Assembly: GCA_038125265.1 (NCBI GenBank)
Contig: JAYPDM010000006.1
Location: 1-64,000 of the forward strand
Source of the DNA: JAURFX01 sp038125265
GTDB lineage: Bacteria > Pseudomonadota > Gammaproteobacteria > Steroidobacterales > Rariloculaceae
Length of the DNA stretch: 64,000 nucleotides
Direction of reading: 5' to 3'
The position numbers and the translations under genes are program-made. Of this stretch, positions 26,447 to 34,821 are shown one piece after another (position 1 is the first letter of the stretch; each line of letters begins with the position of its first letter). The notes under the pieces are model-generated. The model was not told the DNA's origin and did no database searches. It was given only the letters and a program-made list of their open reading frames with translations.

Positions 26447-27196
26447 ATGAATATTTTACTCACAAATGATGATGGCTATAAAGCTGAAGGTATAAATGAG
26501 CTGTATCATTTTCTCAAAAATTCACATGATGTCATGGTGATTGCTCCTTCAACAGATAAGTCAGGATCTAGCAGCTCCCTAACAATCAGAAAGCAGATAG
26601 AAGCAACAAAGATAAGTGATAATTTAATTGCAGTCGACGGAACACCTGCAGATTGTATTTATCTTGGTTTAAATTACTTTTTAGCTGACCGTACACCTGA
26701 TTTAGTAATTTCTGGTATCAATCATGGTGCTAATTTAGGTGATGACATTATCTACTCAGGAACCTTCGGAGGCGCCTTAGAGGGAAGAAATTTGTGTTAC
26801 CCATCTATCGCTATATCTTTAGATGGACGAGGCGATAAATATTTTGAAACAGCTAGCCTATTTATCGAAAAACTTATTAATGCCTCACACCTACTCAAGC
26901 CATTTAGTCATACTATCTTCAATATCAATGTACCTGATGTTGCATTTTCAGATTTGAGTGGTATCAAGGTTGTCCCTCATGGAAGACGTCACCCATCCAC
27001 TGAATTATTTTTAGATTCAAGTATCGAAAATTCTTTTCAGTTTACCTTGGGAAAAGCTGGAGGCCCTATATCCAGTGAATTTGAAGATGATTTTCAATGC
27101 CTTGCCAATAATTACATCACAATGACACCCGTAAGCTATAACTATAACGATGAATCTAGCTTACAATCATTAGGTAAACTAATGGAGAAGATATGA
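26447..27196 (+). CDS. surE: 5'/3'-nucleotidase SurE
   Basis: SurE is a metal-dependent phosphatase acting on nucleoside monophosphates and short polyphosphate. The N-terminal NILLTNDDGYKAEGI contains the Asp8-Asp9 metal site. APSTDKSGSSSSLT, VDGTPADCIYLGLNY, SGINHGANLGDDIIYSGTFGGA (here GINHGANLGDDIIYSGT) and TVPHGRRHP-like PHGRRHPS are all in canonical order. Length is 249 aa (E. coli 253). It overlaps pcm by 4 bases, as in most gammaproteobacteria. The genes usually upstream (ispD, ispF, truD) are missing. Confidence 0.96.
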   Translation: MNILLTNDDGYKAEGINELYHFLKNSHDVMVIAPSTDKSGSSSSLTIRKQIEATKISDNLIAVDGTPADCIYLGLNYFLADRTPDLVISGINHGANLGDDIIYSGTFGGALEGRNLCYPSIAISLDGRGDKYFETASLFIEKLINASHLLKPFSHTIFNINVPDVAFSDLSGIKVVPHGRRHPSTELFLDSSIENSFQFTLGKAGGPISSEFEDDFQCLANNYITMTPVSYNYNDESSLQSLGKLMEKI

Positions 27197-27864
27197 TTCA
27201 ATCTGGGGTGGGCATGACCTCTGCCAGAACCAGAGAAAGGCTAGTGCTTCGACTTGCAGAAAAAGGCATCTCAAATGTGAGAGTGCTTGATAGATTTAGA
27301 GCTATCCCAAGGCATATCTTTATTGAGGAGGCTTTGAGCTCAAGAGCCTATGAGGATACAGCACTTCCAATTGGTGCGGGACAAACAATCTCACAACCAC
27401 TTATTGTTGCCTCTAAAGTCCAAGAACTCTTGAAGGGTAAGGCTCTAGATTTTAAGTATAAAAAAATATTAGAGATCGGGTCTGGGTGTGGCTTTCAATC
27501 GGCAATCCTATCAGGAATAGCAGAGCACGTTTATGGTGTTGAGCGTATTTACTCTTTAGTTAAAAAATCTTCAAATTTGATTAGAAAGCTAGGTATTAGA
27601 AATGTTTCTATTATTCATGCCGATGGGAATAATGGATACTTAAACTCAGCGCCATTTGATGCCATCATTCTCTCGGCGGCTATAGAAGAAGCACCCATTA
27701 ATCTACTCGATACGCAGCTGGCTAGTAACGGAGTATTCATTGGACCCATTGGTAAAACTACACAGGTACTGACTAAGATCATAAAAAAAAGATCAAAACT
27801 GTATCAAGAAGAGCTAGAAGCAGTAAATTTTGTCCCCTTTTTGCCGGGGGTTATTCATGATTAG
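27193..27864 (+). CDS. pcm: Protein-L-isoaspartate O-methyltransferase
   Basis: Pcm repairs isoaspartyl residues in aged proteins using S-adenosylmethionine. MTSARTRERLVLRL, the Pcm-specific RAIPRHIFIEEALSSRAYED, PIGAGQTISQPLIVASKVQEL and the SAM-binding KILEIGSGCGFQSAIL are clear. Length is 223 aa (E. coli 208). It overlaps surE by 4 bases and yqaA by 8. The surE-pcm pair is a conserved stationary-phase survival locus that normally ends in nlpD-rpoS. Confidence 0.95.
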   Translation: MIQSGVGMTSARTRERLVLRLAEKGISNVRVLDRFRAIPRHIFIEEALSSRAYEDTALPIGAGQTISQPLIVASKVQELLKGKALDFKYKKILEIGSGCGFQSAILSGIAEHVYGVERIYSLVKKSSNLIRKLGIRNVSIIHADGNNGYLNSAPFDAIILSAAIEEAPINLLDTQLASNGVFIGPIGKTTQVLTKIIKKRSKLYQEELEAVNFVPFLPGVIHD

Positions 27865-28420
27865 ACAGTTGATTGATCATCTTGCCTCTCTCTCTAAAAG
27901 AAAAACAGCTAGCGCCTGGCTCGCGTTTGTCTCGTTTATTGAAGCAATCATTTTTCCTATCCCTCCGGATGTTATGCTCTTGCCTTTATGTTTGGTAAAC
28001 AGGGAAAGAGCACTTTACTTTGCATTTCTAACAACACTGTTCTCGGTCTTTGGGGGCATCTTTGGTTATTTAATCGGTCAATTCTTCTTTGAGGACATAT
28101 CAGCTTTATTACTTCTAATGGGCATCAGTGTAGATGTCTCGCTGGTTCAACCATACTTTGATTCCTATGGCGTATTTGTAATTTTGCTGGCATCCCTAAC
28201 GCCCATACCCTATAAAATATTTACGATCACCGCGGGATTTCTTGGTTTTCCACTCTTAACATTTATTGTCTCATCAGCAATTGGGAGGGGCATCAGATTT
28301 TTTCTAGAAGCCATAATTGCCATGTTCTTTTATCGTTTAAATACAAAAGAAATACTTAAGTACGTTAATGTCATCACCTTGCTCTTAGCAATCCTTCTTC
28401 TCATATATTATTTCTTATGA
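27857..28420 (+). CDS. yqaA: YqaA-type DedA-family membrane protein
   Basis: DedA/VTT proteins are integral membrane proteins linked to lipid-carrier or phospholipid flipping; the specific role of the YqaA branch is unknown. The 187-residue sequence from the ATG at 27857 has about four to five hydrophobic helices. It also has the family's polar-proline features: FIEAIIFPIPPDVMLLP, FGGIFGYLIGQFF and SLTPIPYKIFTITAGFLGFPL, with SAIGRGIRFF near the end. GGGGG at 27846-27850 is a good Shine-Dalgarno. The upstream TTG at 27830 lies inside pcm and was rejected. It is coupled to pcm (8-base overlap) and nlpD (4-base overlap). Confidence 0.85.
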   Translation: MIRQLIDHLASLSKRKTASAWLAFVSFIEAIIFPIPPDVMLLPLCLVNRERALYFAFLTTLFSVFGGIFGYLIGQFFFEDISALLLLMGISVDVSLVQPYFDSYGVFVILLASLTPIPYKIFTITAGFLGFPLLTFIVSSAIGRGIRFFLEAIIAMFFYRLNTKEILKYVNVITLLLAILLLIYYFL

Positions 28421-29106
28421 AAAAAATTATTTTTTTAATTCATGCAATTTTTTTGAGCGCATGTTCGAGCACCTTAATTGATTATTCAACCAGCAACTAC
28501 ATTGTGCGACAGGGAGATACTCTCACTGCAATTGCCTGGTTTTATAATACAACTACAGCTGAGCTTATACGCTGTAATGATTTTAGAAATCCAAATGATA
28601 TCTATGTTGGTCAGAGAATTGATATTAGATGCAATATGCGAACTTCGGACGTAGTTTTAGAGGACGAAGAGATCATTGATACTCCTGCACCCGTTGAGGT
28701 AGCAGTATCTCTTCCAAGTCAAACAACACCGGTGCAGTCAAATGCATGGATTAAGCCAGTCAATGGTTCGATCGTAAGAGCTTACAATCAAGGCACAATT
28801 CTCTCCAATGGTATAGAAATAACCAGTCCTGACTCCAGGGTTGTTGCGGTACAAAGCGGAAGAGTTGTGTATATTGGCAGAGATATTATAGGTTATCGTA
28901 ATTTGATTCTTATTGAACACTTAGACAACACTATTTCAGCTTATGGTTTTCTCAATGATATCAATACATCTCTTGGTATGAGTGTCAATCAAGGCGAAGA
29001 GATCGGCAGCGCAGGTCTGCTATCCAATAGGCAGAGAGGTATTTACTTTGAGATTAGAAGGAATGGAGGTTCCATTAATCCAGGGCAAATCATCTCAGAA
29101 CTTTAA
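28417..29106 (+). CDS. nlpD: Lipoprotein NlpD-like amidase activator (LysM plus degenerate LytM)
   Basis: NlpD activates the septal amidase AmiC during daughter-cell separation. A lipoprotein signal ends in the lipobox LSAC (Cys16). A LysM peptidoglycan-binding domain follows (YIVRQGDTLTAIAWFYNT... IYVGQRIDI). The C-terminal M23/LytM domain has YGFLNDINTSLGMSVNQGEEIG and GIYFEIRRNGGSINPGQII. The zinc ligands of active endopeptidases (HxxxD and HxH) are absent, as expected for an activator. Length is 229 aa, shorter than E. coli NlpD (379). It overlaps yqaA by 4 bases and the convergent DUF498 gene by 12. No rpoS follows. Confidence 0.9.
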   Translation: MKKIIFLIHAIFLSACSSTLIDYSTSNYIVRQGDTLTAIAWFYNTTTAELIRCNDFRNPNDIYVGQRIDIRCNMRTSDVVLEDEEIIDTPAPVEVAVSLPSQTTPVQSNAWIKPVNGSIVRAYNQGTILSNGIEITSPDSRVVAVQSGRVVYIGRDIIGYRNLILIEHLDNTISAYGFLNDINTSLGMSVNQGEEIGSAGLLSNRQRGIYFEIRRNGGSINPGQIISEL

Positions 29107-29463
29107 CAACGAGAAAACTTTCCTGCCCTCGGACAGAAGCAAATTAATCGTTCTTATGGCTGATGGAGTATTCATTAATTCAATCCCAATGCTCAGTTTT
29201 TTTTGAATTTCTTTGATGGACTGTAAAAGTTTTGTATCAGTTTGATTTCCAGTTCCTATCACAATAATTTCTGGGTCTTGCTCGATATTTTCTAATATTT
29301 GAGAAATAGCATTAATCTCAAAAATTTTGTCATCCACCTCATGAATCTTATGATCTGCAGTTATGCACAATGAGGAGGAAAATATATTATTATTAATGAT
29401 GATTTTTGTTTCATCGTAATAAGAAATCAATAATTCATTACTTGTCTCTTTATGAAGATCCAT
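29095..29463 (-). CDS. Mth938/DUF498-domain protein (NDUFAF3-like)
   Basis: The 122-residue protein matches the Mth938-like fold. The conserved core is EIIVIGTGNQTDTKLLQSI, then LSIGIELMNTPSAIRTINLLLSEGRKV, equivalent to the family's giGveVMdt.aAcrTyNlLl.EgR. The mitochondrial member NDUFAF3 is an assembly factor for complex I; the bacterial function is not established. The usual Ala-Cys-Arg-Thr is Ala-Ile-Arg-Thr here. It is transcribed opposite to its neighbours, overlapping nlpD by 12 bases. It diverges from recJ with only a 7-bp spacer, so any promoter must lie inside recJ. Confidence 0.8.
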   Translation of the reverse strand: MDLHKETSNELLISYYDETKIIINNNIFSSSLCITADHKIHEVDDKIFEINAISQILENIEQDPEIIVIGTGNQTDTKLLQSIKEIQKKLSIGIELMNTPSAIRTINLLLSEGRKVFSLLKF

Positions 29464-29470
29464 AATTTAA

Positions 29471-31165
29471 ATGAGAAAAATTAAATATAAGTCGAGGGAT
29501 GTTCATCCTGATATTGTAGGCATGTTTCCTGATGAATGGCCAGAATTTGTCAAGTCAATTCTTATGGCCCGGTCTATTGAAAATTATGAACAGGTAGATT
29601 TGAAACTTAATCAAATATTAAGTGTTGGCTCATTCCATGAGGTGATAACTGCTACTCAAAAAATTTTAGATTTTTTTGATAAGAAAATTGTGATCTATGG
29701 AGACTACGATGCCGATGGTGCAACCAGTACTTCGCTTTTCATCCTCTCGCTTAAAGCAATGGGATTTAAGCAGGTGGAATATTTTATACCTGATCGGTTT
29801 TCTCAGGGATATGGCCTCAGTAAATTAGGTATAGATGCAGTTAGAATAGCCTATGACCCAGACCTGATCATCACAGTTGATAATGGGATTACTGCTCATG
29901 AGGCTGTGCTTTATGCAAAAAAACAAGGTATCGAGACCATTATTGTTGATCACCATCTGTCAACTGATACTCTTCCTGATGCGCTTGCCATAGTAAATCC
30001 AAATTCTAAATATTCTTCCTTTAAAGGTAAAAATTTGGCTGCTGTTGGTGTTTCATTCTATTTGCTTGCCAATTTAAGTCTTGAGCTAGGATGTAAAGAT
30101 ATCCCAAAAAAATTCATAGATATTGTTGCTTTGGGGACCATGGCAGATCTGGTTAATTTAGATTTTACAAACAGAACACTTATCAAGTATGGACTAAAAC
30201 TTCTCTCTCAGAGAAAAGGCAGGCCAGGCATCATGATGTTAGCTGAAAGGATGGGGATTGACCTTGAAAACATTGACGAAGAAGATCTTTCCTATAAGAT
30301 CGCGCCAAAAATTAATGCAGCAGGCAGGCTTAATCAGATTCAATTAGGTATAGACTGTCTCATCGAGCAGGATCCAAAAAAATTATCAAATATTTGTGAT
30401 CAGCTCATGAGTGTGAATAGTAAAAGACAGGCTCTTCAGGCTGAGATGCAGAGTCAGGCGTTTGATATTGCAAGCAGATCAGTTGAAGAGGATGCTAAGA
30501 TTATCGTGCTGCAATCCGATCAATGGCATGAGGGCATCATTGGATTAATTGCATCAAAAATCAAAGAAAAATACCTCTTACCCACCTTCATCTTCTCTGG
30601 AGGCAATCATTTAATAAAGGGATCTGGAAGATCAATACAGGGATTTCACCTAAGGGATTTCCTTCAGGAAGTATCCAAGCAGGATAAAAATTTGATGAAA
30701 AATTTCGGAGGGCATGCCATGGCCGCTGGCTTAACCATTGAGCGTAATTCATTCGATGATTTAAAAGTTTCTATGCTCAAGGTAATCGATCAATGGGATC
30801 TGCACATAGATCCAGTCATCTATCATGACGGAAGCCTCACGGATGATGATCTAACCATCGAGAATTTAGGATTAATTAATCAACTAGGGCCTTGGGGAAA
30901 GGGATTTGAATATCCAAGATTTTACCAATCATTCTATATTGAGTCTTTTTCATGGATTAAGGACAAACATTTAAGAATGACCTTAAGGATGGCGGATGCA
31001 AAAAAAATATTTAGTGCGATATTTTTTAATGCAAAAGGGGTCAATATTTCTCAAGACAATCTATATAATATTGACTACTCACCAAAGATTAATGAATTTA
31101 ACGGCCAAAGAAACATTCAACTAAATATTTTTAACCTAAACGAATATGGAAATTACAAGTCTTGA
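29471..31165 (+). CDS. recJ: Single-stranded-DNA-specific exonuclease RecJ
   Basis: RecJ is a 5'-3' ssDNA exonuclease used in RecF-pathway recombination and mismatch repair. The DHH phosphoesterase motifs are intact: GDYDADGATSTS (Asp78, Asp80 and Asp82), VDNGITAHEA, VDHHLSTDTLPDALAIVNPN and ALGTMADLV. The DHHA1 half carries GGHAMAAGLTIE, and an OB-like C-terminal domain follows. Length is 564 aa (E. coli 577). The recJ-prfB-lysS order is as in E. coli, and the prfB start lies 20 bases inside the end of recJ. Confidence 0.96.
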   Translation: MRKIKYKSRDVHPDIVGMFPDEWPEFVKSILMARSIENYEQVDLKLNQILSVGSFHEVITATQKILDFFDKKIVIYGDYDADGATSTSLFILSLKAMGFKQVEYFIPDRFSQGYGLSKLGIDAVRIAYDPDLIITVDNGITAHEAVLYAKKQGIETIIVDHHLSTDTLPDALAIVNPNSKYSSFKGKNLAAVGVSFYLLANLSLELGCKDIPKKFIDIVALGTMADLVNLDFTNRTLIKYGLKLLSQRKGRPGIMMLAERMGIDLENIDEEDLSYKIAPKINAAGRLNQIQLGIDCLIEQDPKKLSNICDQLMSVNSKRQALQAEMQSQAFDIASRSVEEDAKIIVLQSDQWHEGIIGLIASKIKEKYLLPTFIFSGGNHLIKGSGRSIQGFHLRDFLQEVSKQDKNLMKNFGGHAMAAGLTIERNSFDDLKVSMLKVIDQWDLHIDPVIYHDGSLTDDDLTIENLGLINQLGPWGKGFEYPRFYQSFYIESFSWIKDKHLRMTLRMADAKKIFSAIFFNAKGVNISQDNLYNIDYSPKINEFNGQRNIQLNIFNLNEYGNYKS

Positions 31166-32241
31166 GCAATGTATAAAAGATTTTCAAGAGAGGGCTGAGG
31201 CCCTCAGGGGGTATCTTTGACATTGATGCGCTGCAAGAAAGACTGCAGGAAATAAACTTAGAGCTACAAAATCCTGAGGTATGGAAGGATGTTGATAAAG
31301 CTACCTCTCTAAATCAAGAAAAGAATAAGCTAGATAACATCGTGACACCCTTTCAAAGTCTCCTTGAAAAGCTTAATGAGACTAAAGAATTATTTGAATT
31401 TGCGATAGATGAAAAAGAGCACTCAATCTTAGAGGAAATCATTGATCTCGTTGAGAAGCAAAGAGCAGTACTTGAAAATTTTGAATTTAGAAAAATGTTC
31501 TCTGGTGACATGGATTCTAGCAATGCATACCTTGATATTCAGTCTGGCTCAGGGGGGACTGAAGCACAAGACTGGGCTGAAATGCTATTTAGGATGTACC
31601 TAAAATGGTGTGACTCGATGAATTATAAGGTAGAGATTTTAGATTTTATGCCAGGTGAGGTTGCAGGACTTAAGCATGCCTCAATTCACATCGTAGGTGA
31701 TTATGCCTATGGCTGGCTTAGAACAGAAACCGGGGTTCATAGGCTCGTAAGAAAATCCCCCTTTGATTCAAACAATAAGCGACATACCTCATTTGCCTCA
31801 GCCTATGTATCACCTGAGATAGATAATGATATCGAGGTTGATATTAACCCTTCGGATCTCAAGATTGACGTCTACAGAGCAAGCGGTGCAGGTGGGCAAC
31901 ACGTGAATAAAACCGAGTCTGCTGTTCGCATTACACATTTGCCGACTAATATTGTTGTTCAATGTCAAAATGATCGCTCACAGCATAAAAATAAAGCAAG
32001 CGCTATGAATCAGTTGAAAGCAAAACTATATGAGCGAGAAAGGCAGATCAAGGCCAGTGAAGCAGAGGCGCTCGAAGATGAAAAATCTGATATTGGCTGG
32101 GGTAGCCAGATAAGATCCTATGTTCTTGATCAATCCAGGGTCAAAGATTTAAGGACTAATGTGGAAAGTGGTAACCCAACTGCGATATTAAACGGTGACT
32201 TGAGGACTTTTCTTGAGGCAAGCCTTAAAATGGGTATATAA
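31146..32241 (+). CDS. prfB: Peptide chain release factor 2 (programmed +1 frameshift)
   Basis: RF2 terminates translation at UGA and UAA. The ATG at 31146 opens a 24-codon frame, MEITSLEQCIKDFQERAEAL then RGYL, that ends in UGA at 31218-31220. Shifting +1 at CUU continues as DIDALQERLQEINLEL and runs to 32241, joining 31146-31217 with 31219-32241 for 364 aa (E. coli 365). The codon-recognition tripeptide SPF (RKSPFDS) and the catalytic GGQ (GAGGQHVNKTESAV) are present. This is the classical autoregulatory design: scarce RF2 lets the ribosome shift and make more. The start overlaps recJ by 20 bases. Confidence 0.96.
31206..31221 (+). promoter_or_regulatory. RF2 programmed +1 frameshift site
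   Basis: An internal Shine-Dalgarno AGGGGG (31206-31211) is followed by TAT CTT TGA C. The slip occurs on CTT (31215-31217) before the in-frame UGA (31218-31220). The C after UGA makes a weak stop. Base for base it almost equals the E. coli site. Confidence 0.95.
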
Positions 32242-32244
32242 ACT

Positions 32245-33750
32245 ATGAATGAAGAAGTAACCAAAAGCGAAAATCAATTAATCGAGGAGAGGCGGGGCAA
32301 GCTCGAGCAATTAAGACAAAAGGGCATAGCCTATCCTAATGATCTTAAGCCAGATAGTTTAGCTTCGGTGCTGCATGAAAAATTTGATAACTCTGATCCT
32401 GATCAGATAGCTGAACAGAGCGATATTTTTTGTATAGCGGGAAGGTTAATCGCAAAGCGAGTTATGGGAAAGCTTGCTTTCTTAAGAGTAAGAGATGCAA
32501 GTGGTGAATTCCAATTCTGCGTCCAAATAGATATTGTGGGAGAGGAGGCGTTTGAGGGGATTAAGCTCATTGATCTTGGAGATATTATTTTTTCTCAGGG
32601 CCCATTATTTTTCACCAAAACCAAAGAGCTCACATTACGATCAGAATTCGTAAAGATTATCTCAAAATGCCTAAGACCTTTACCTGAAAAATTTCATGGT
32701 ATTCAAGACCAAGAAATTAAGAACAGACAGCGCTATCTTGATTTAATTACCTCTGAAGAATCTTTGAATGTTTTTAACCAGCGTTTTTTGATTATAAAAG
32801 CTATACGCGAATGGTTTAATAAGCAGGAATACATTGAGGTGGAAACACCGATGATGCATCCAATAGCTGGGGGTGCGGTAGCACGACCATTTAAAACGCA
32901 TCACAATGCCTTGGACATCGATTTATTCTTACGAATCGCTCCCGAGCTTTACCTTAAGAGACTTCTTGTGGGGGGGTACCGAAAGGTATTTGAAATTAAC
33001 CGAAGCTTTAGAAACGAAGGCGTGTCGACTCAACATAATCCAGAATTTACAATGCTTGAATCGTATGAAGCCTACGCTGATTATCATGATTATATGATTC
33101 TAGTTGAGAACTTATTATCTTTCGTTACTCATGAATTGCATGGCAAGGACGAATTAAGTTATCAAGGAAAAATCATAAGCATGAAAAAGCCTTTCGCTAA
33201 AAAGTCGATAGAGGACTTGCTTATTGAGGAATTTAAGGAGCTCGATAGTAAGAATGTCCGTCAAATGGATGCTCTTGAAAAAATACTAATAAAATTGGGT
33301 ATTAAAAAGGATGAGTCGTGGGGTATCGGGAAGGTTCAATTAGAGCTTTTTGAGCAAAAAATTGAGAGCAAGCTTTTGAATCCTACCTTTGTTATTGATT
33401 ATCCTGTTGAAGTATCACCATTGTCTCGAAGAAAGGATTCAGATGAATTTTTAGCGGATAGGTTTGAATTGTTTATTGCTGGAAAGGAGATTGCAAATGG
33501 GTTTTCTGAGCTCAATGATCCTATCGATCAGTCACAGAGGTTTAGGGAGCAGGTGGAGCTAATGAATAGGGGTGATCAGGAAGCTATGCATTATGATCAC
33601 GATTATATTAGGGCTTTAGAGTTTGCTATGCCTCCTGCTGCGGGTCTTGGGATAGGAATTGATAGACTTACCATGCTATTGACTGACTCTGCATCTATTC
33701 GCGATGTCATTTTATTTCCACATATGAGGCCCGAAGTATTTAAGAAGTAA
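32245..33750 (+). CDS. lysS: Lysyl-tRNA synthetase, class II
   Basis: LysS charges tRNA-Lys. An N-terminal OB-fold anticodon-binding domain (FCIAGRLIAKRVMGKLAFLRVRD) is followed by the class II catalytic core. Motif 1 is around EVETPMMHPIAGGAVARPF. Motif 2 is FEINRSFRNEGVSTQHNPEFTMLE. Motif 3 is GLGIGIDRLTMLLTDSASIRDVILFP. Length is 501 aa (E. coli 505). It lies 3 bases after prfB, as in E. coli. Its 3' end overlaps the convergent ygfZ by 11 bases. Confidence 0.97.
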   Translation: MNEEVTKSENQLIEERRGKLEQLRQKGIAYPNDLKPDSLASVLHEKFDNSDPDQIAEQSDIFCIAGRLIAKRVMGKLAFLRVRDASGEFQFCVQIDIVGEEAFEGIKLIDLGDIIFSQGPLFFTKTKELTLRSEFVKIISKCLRPLPEKFHGIQDQEIKNRQRYLDLITSEESLNVFNQRFLIIKAIREWFNKQEYIEVETPMMHPIAGGAVARPFKTHHNALDIDLFLRIAPELYLKRLLVGGYRKVFEINRSFRNEGVSTQHNPEFTMLESYEAYADYHDYMILVENLLSFVTHELHGKDELSYQGKIISMKKPFAKKSIEDLLIEEFKELDSKNVRQMDALEKILIKLGIKKDESWGIGKVQLELFEQKIESKLLNPTFVIDYPVEVSPLSRRKDSDEFLADRFELFIAGKEIANGFSELNDPIDQSQRFREQVELMNRGDQEAMHYDHDYIRALEFAMPPAAGLGIGIDRLTMLLTDSASIRDVILFPHMRPEVFKK

Positions 33751-34564
33751 ATTCTAAAGCCTCTAGTTTTAACCCATTAACCACTTTTTGGCTTTTGTCG
33801 TTATGATCCAAAATCATAGCGGTGAGATAATTATCACTGGTCACATTAACTACATGCCCTACAAAATGATTCTCCGAGATGATTTCATCTCCGGCTTTGA
33901 TATCTTTATTCGGATCATTCTGTAACCTAAAAAGCTGAAATGACTGCTTCATATTTTTCTTTCGCGATAGCTTATTGACGATTTCTTGCCCTGGGTAGCA
34001 TCCTTTTGAATTACTAATCGCGTTGTATTGAGCCAAATTAAGAAATACACCATTAAATTTTTCTTTGTTAGCCTCACCAATTATTGGAAGCCCCATTTTG
34101 ATAAGTTGATCGGAATTAACTGTCCGAATATTCCTGTATATTTCAAGTTTCTCTGAGTTATTTTTGAAAATAAGAGAAGTGATATTATGGTTTGAGAAAA
34201 TTTTAAATGACGCGTCAGCCAATAACTGCTGAGCATCATTTTCACAATAACAATGCAGATAAGCGTCATCACAATTGTTAATTTCAACTTTAGATCTAAG
34301 CTTATATTTGCTTAACTCCTGGCTTAATAAAACTCGATCTGCGCTCTCAGTTGCTATTATTAGTGATTCATCAAGATGAAAAATTGAAAAGGTAAATTTC
34401 ACTTTACCCTGATGGTTGAGCCATGATCCATAACTGCCAGTTTTATCATGCATTTTTGTTAGATCCAGGGCAAATAGATTATTCAGAAACACCACATAAT
34501 CCTCTCCCTTTACCTGCAAGAGAGATAAATTTTTTTCTCGGCTTTTCGTTAAATTATCAAACAC
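33740..34564 (-). CDS. ygfZ: Folate-binding Fe-S cluster repair/assembly protein YgfZ (IBA57-like)
   Basis: YgfZ is a tetrahydrofolate-dependent protein that helps build or repair Fe-S enzymes. Its mitochondrial homologue is IBA57. The signature K-G-C-Y-x-G-Q-E is intact in NSKGCYPGQEIVNKL, with the essential Cys near residue 189. The GcvT-like barrel is recognisable, for example in NHQGKVKFTFSIFHLD. Length is 274 aa against 326 in E. coli. It is divergent from the DUF1674-sdh operon across 82 bp. In Pseudomonas ygfZ is divergent from sdhE at the matching place, so the sdh genes appear inserted between them. Confidence 0.92.
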   Translation of the reverse strand: MFDNLTKSREKNLSLLQVKGEDYVVFLNNLFALDLTKMHDKTGSYGSWLNHQGKVKFTFSIFHLDESLIIATESADRVLLSQELSKYKLRSKVEINNCDDAYLHCYCENDAQQLLADASFKIFSNHNITSLIFKNNSEKLEIYRNIRTVNSDQLIKMGLPIIGEANKEKFNGVFLNLAQYNAISNSKGCYPGQEIVNKLSRKKNMKQSFQLFRLQNDPNKDIKAGDEIISENHFVGHVVNVTSDNYLTAMILDHNDKSQKVVNGLKLEALEFTS

Positions 34565-34574
34565 TCCAAAGTCC

Positions 34575-34580
34575 TATAAT
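34575..34580 (+). promoter_or_regulatory. Candidate -10 element for the DUF1674-sdh operon
   Basis: A perfect TATAAT lies at 34575-34580 in the 82-bp ygfZ/sdh divergent spacer (34565-34646), 66 bases upstream of the first gene. No good -35 is visible at 16-18 bases, so an activator or extended context may be needed. This is a weak call. Confidence 0.3.
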
Positions 34581-34646
34581 TTTCATTCATTTTGTTGGAT
34601 ATTCTAGTGATATCAGTAACCATTTCTGGCAAAATATACACACATT

Positions 34647-34814
34647 ATGAATGCATCAGAAAGAGAAACCAAGCCAAGTAATAGGGCAAAAGCAGTGAAC
34701 TCATTAAAGAAGGCGATTGAGAATTCTAAGACAAAAGAGCTTGGTGGTCCCTCTGGCCCTGAACCTACAAGGTATGGAGACTGGGAAAGAGCTGGAAGGT
34801 GCATTGATTTTTGA
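34647..34814 (+). CDS. DUF1674 protein, succinate dehydrogenase assembly factor 4-like
   Basis: A 55-residue ORF begins at the ATG at 34647 and ends with TGA at 34812-34814. The N-terminal half is basic and polar. The C-terminal half is the DUF1674 signature GGPSGPEPTRYGDWERAG followed by RCIDF. In mitochondria SDHAF4 of this family binds flavinated SDHA and promotes its joining to SDHB. Position as first gene of the sdh operon, 7 bases before sdhC, supports the same role here. It is too short for ordinary ORF cut-offs and easily missed. The bacterial function is inferred from homology and context. Confidence 0.9.
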   Translation: MNASERETKPSNRAKAVNSLKKAIENSKTKELGGPSGPEPTRYGDWERAGRCIDF

Positions 34815-34821
34815 GTAAACA

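Noticed and set aside
28860..29106. NlpD C-terminal domain considered as an active M23 endopeptidase
   Set aside because: None of the zinc-ligand motifs (HxxxD, HxH) is present. It is a degenerate LytM domain, as in amidase activators.
31146..31341. prfB looked like a broken gene with an early in-frame stop
   Set aside because: The stop is the regulated UGA of the RF2 frameshift site, with the internal Shine-Dalgarno and CTT slip codon intact. The shifted frame continues as full-length RF2.
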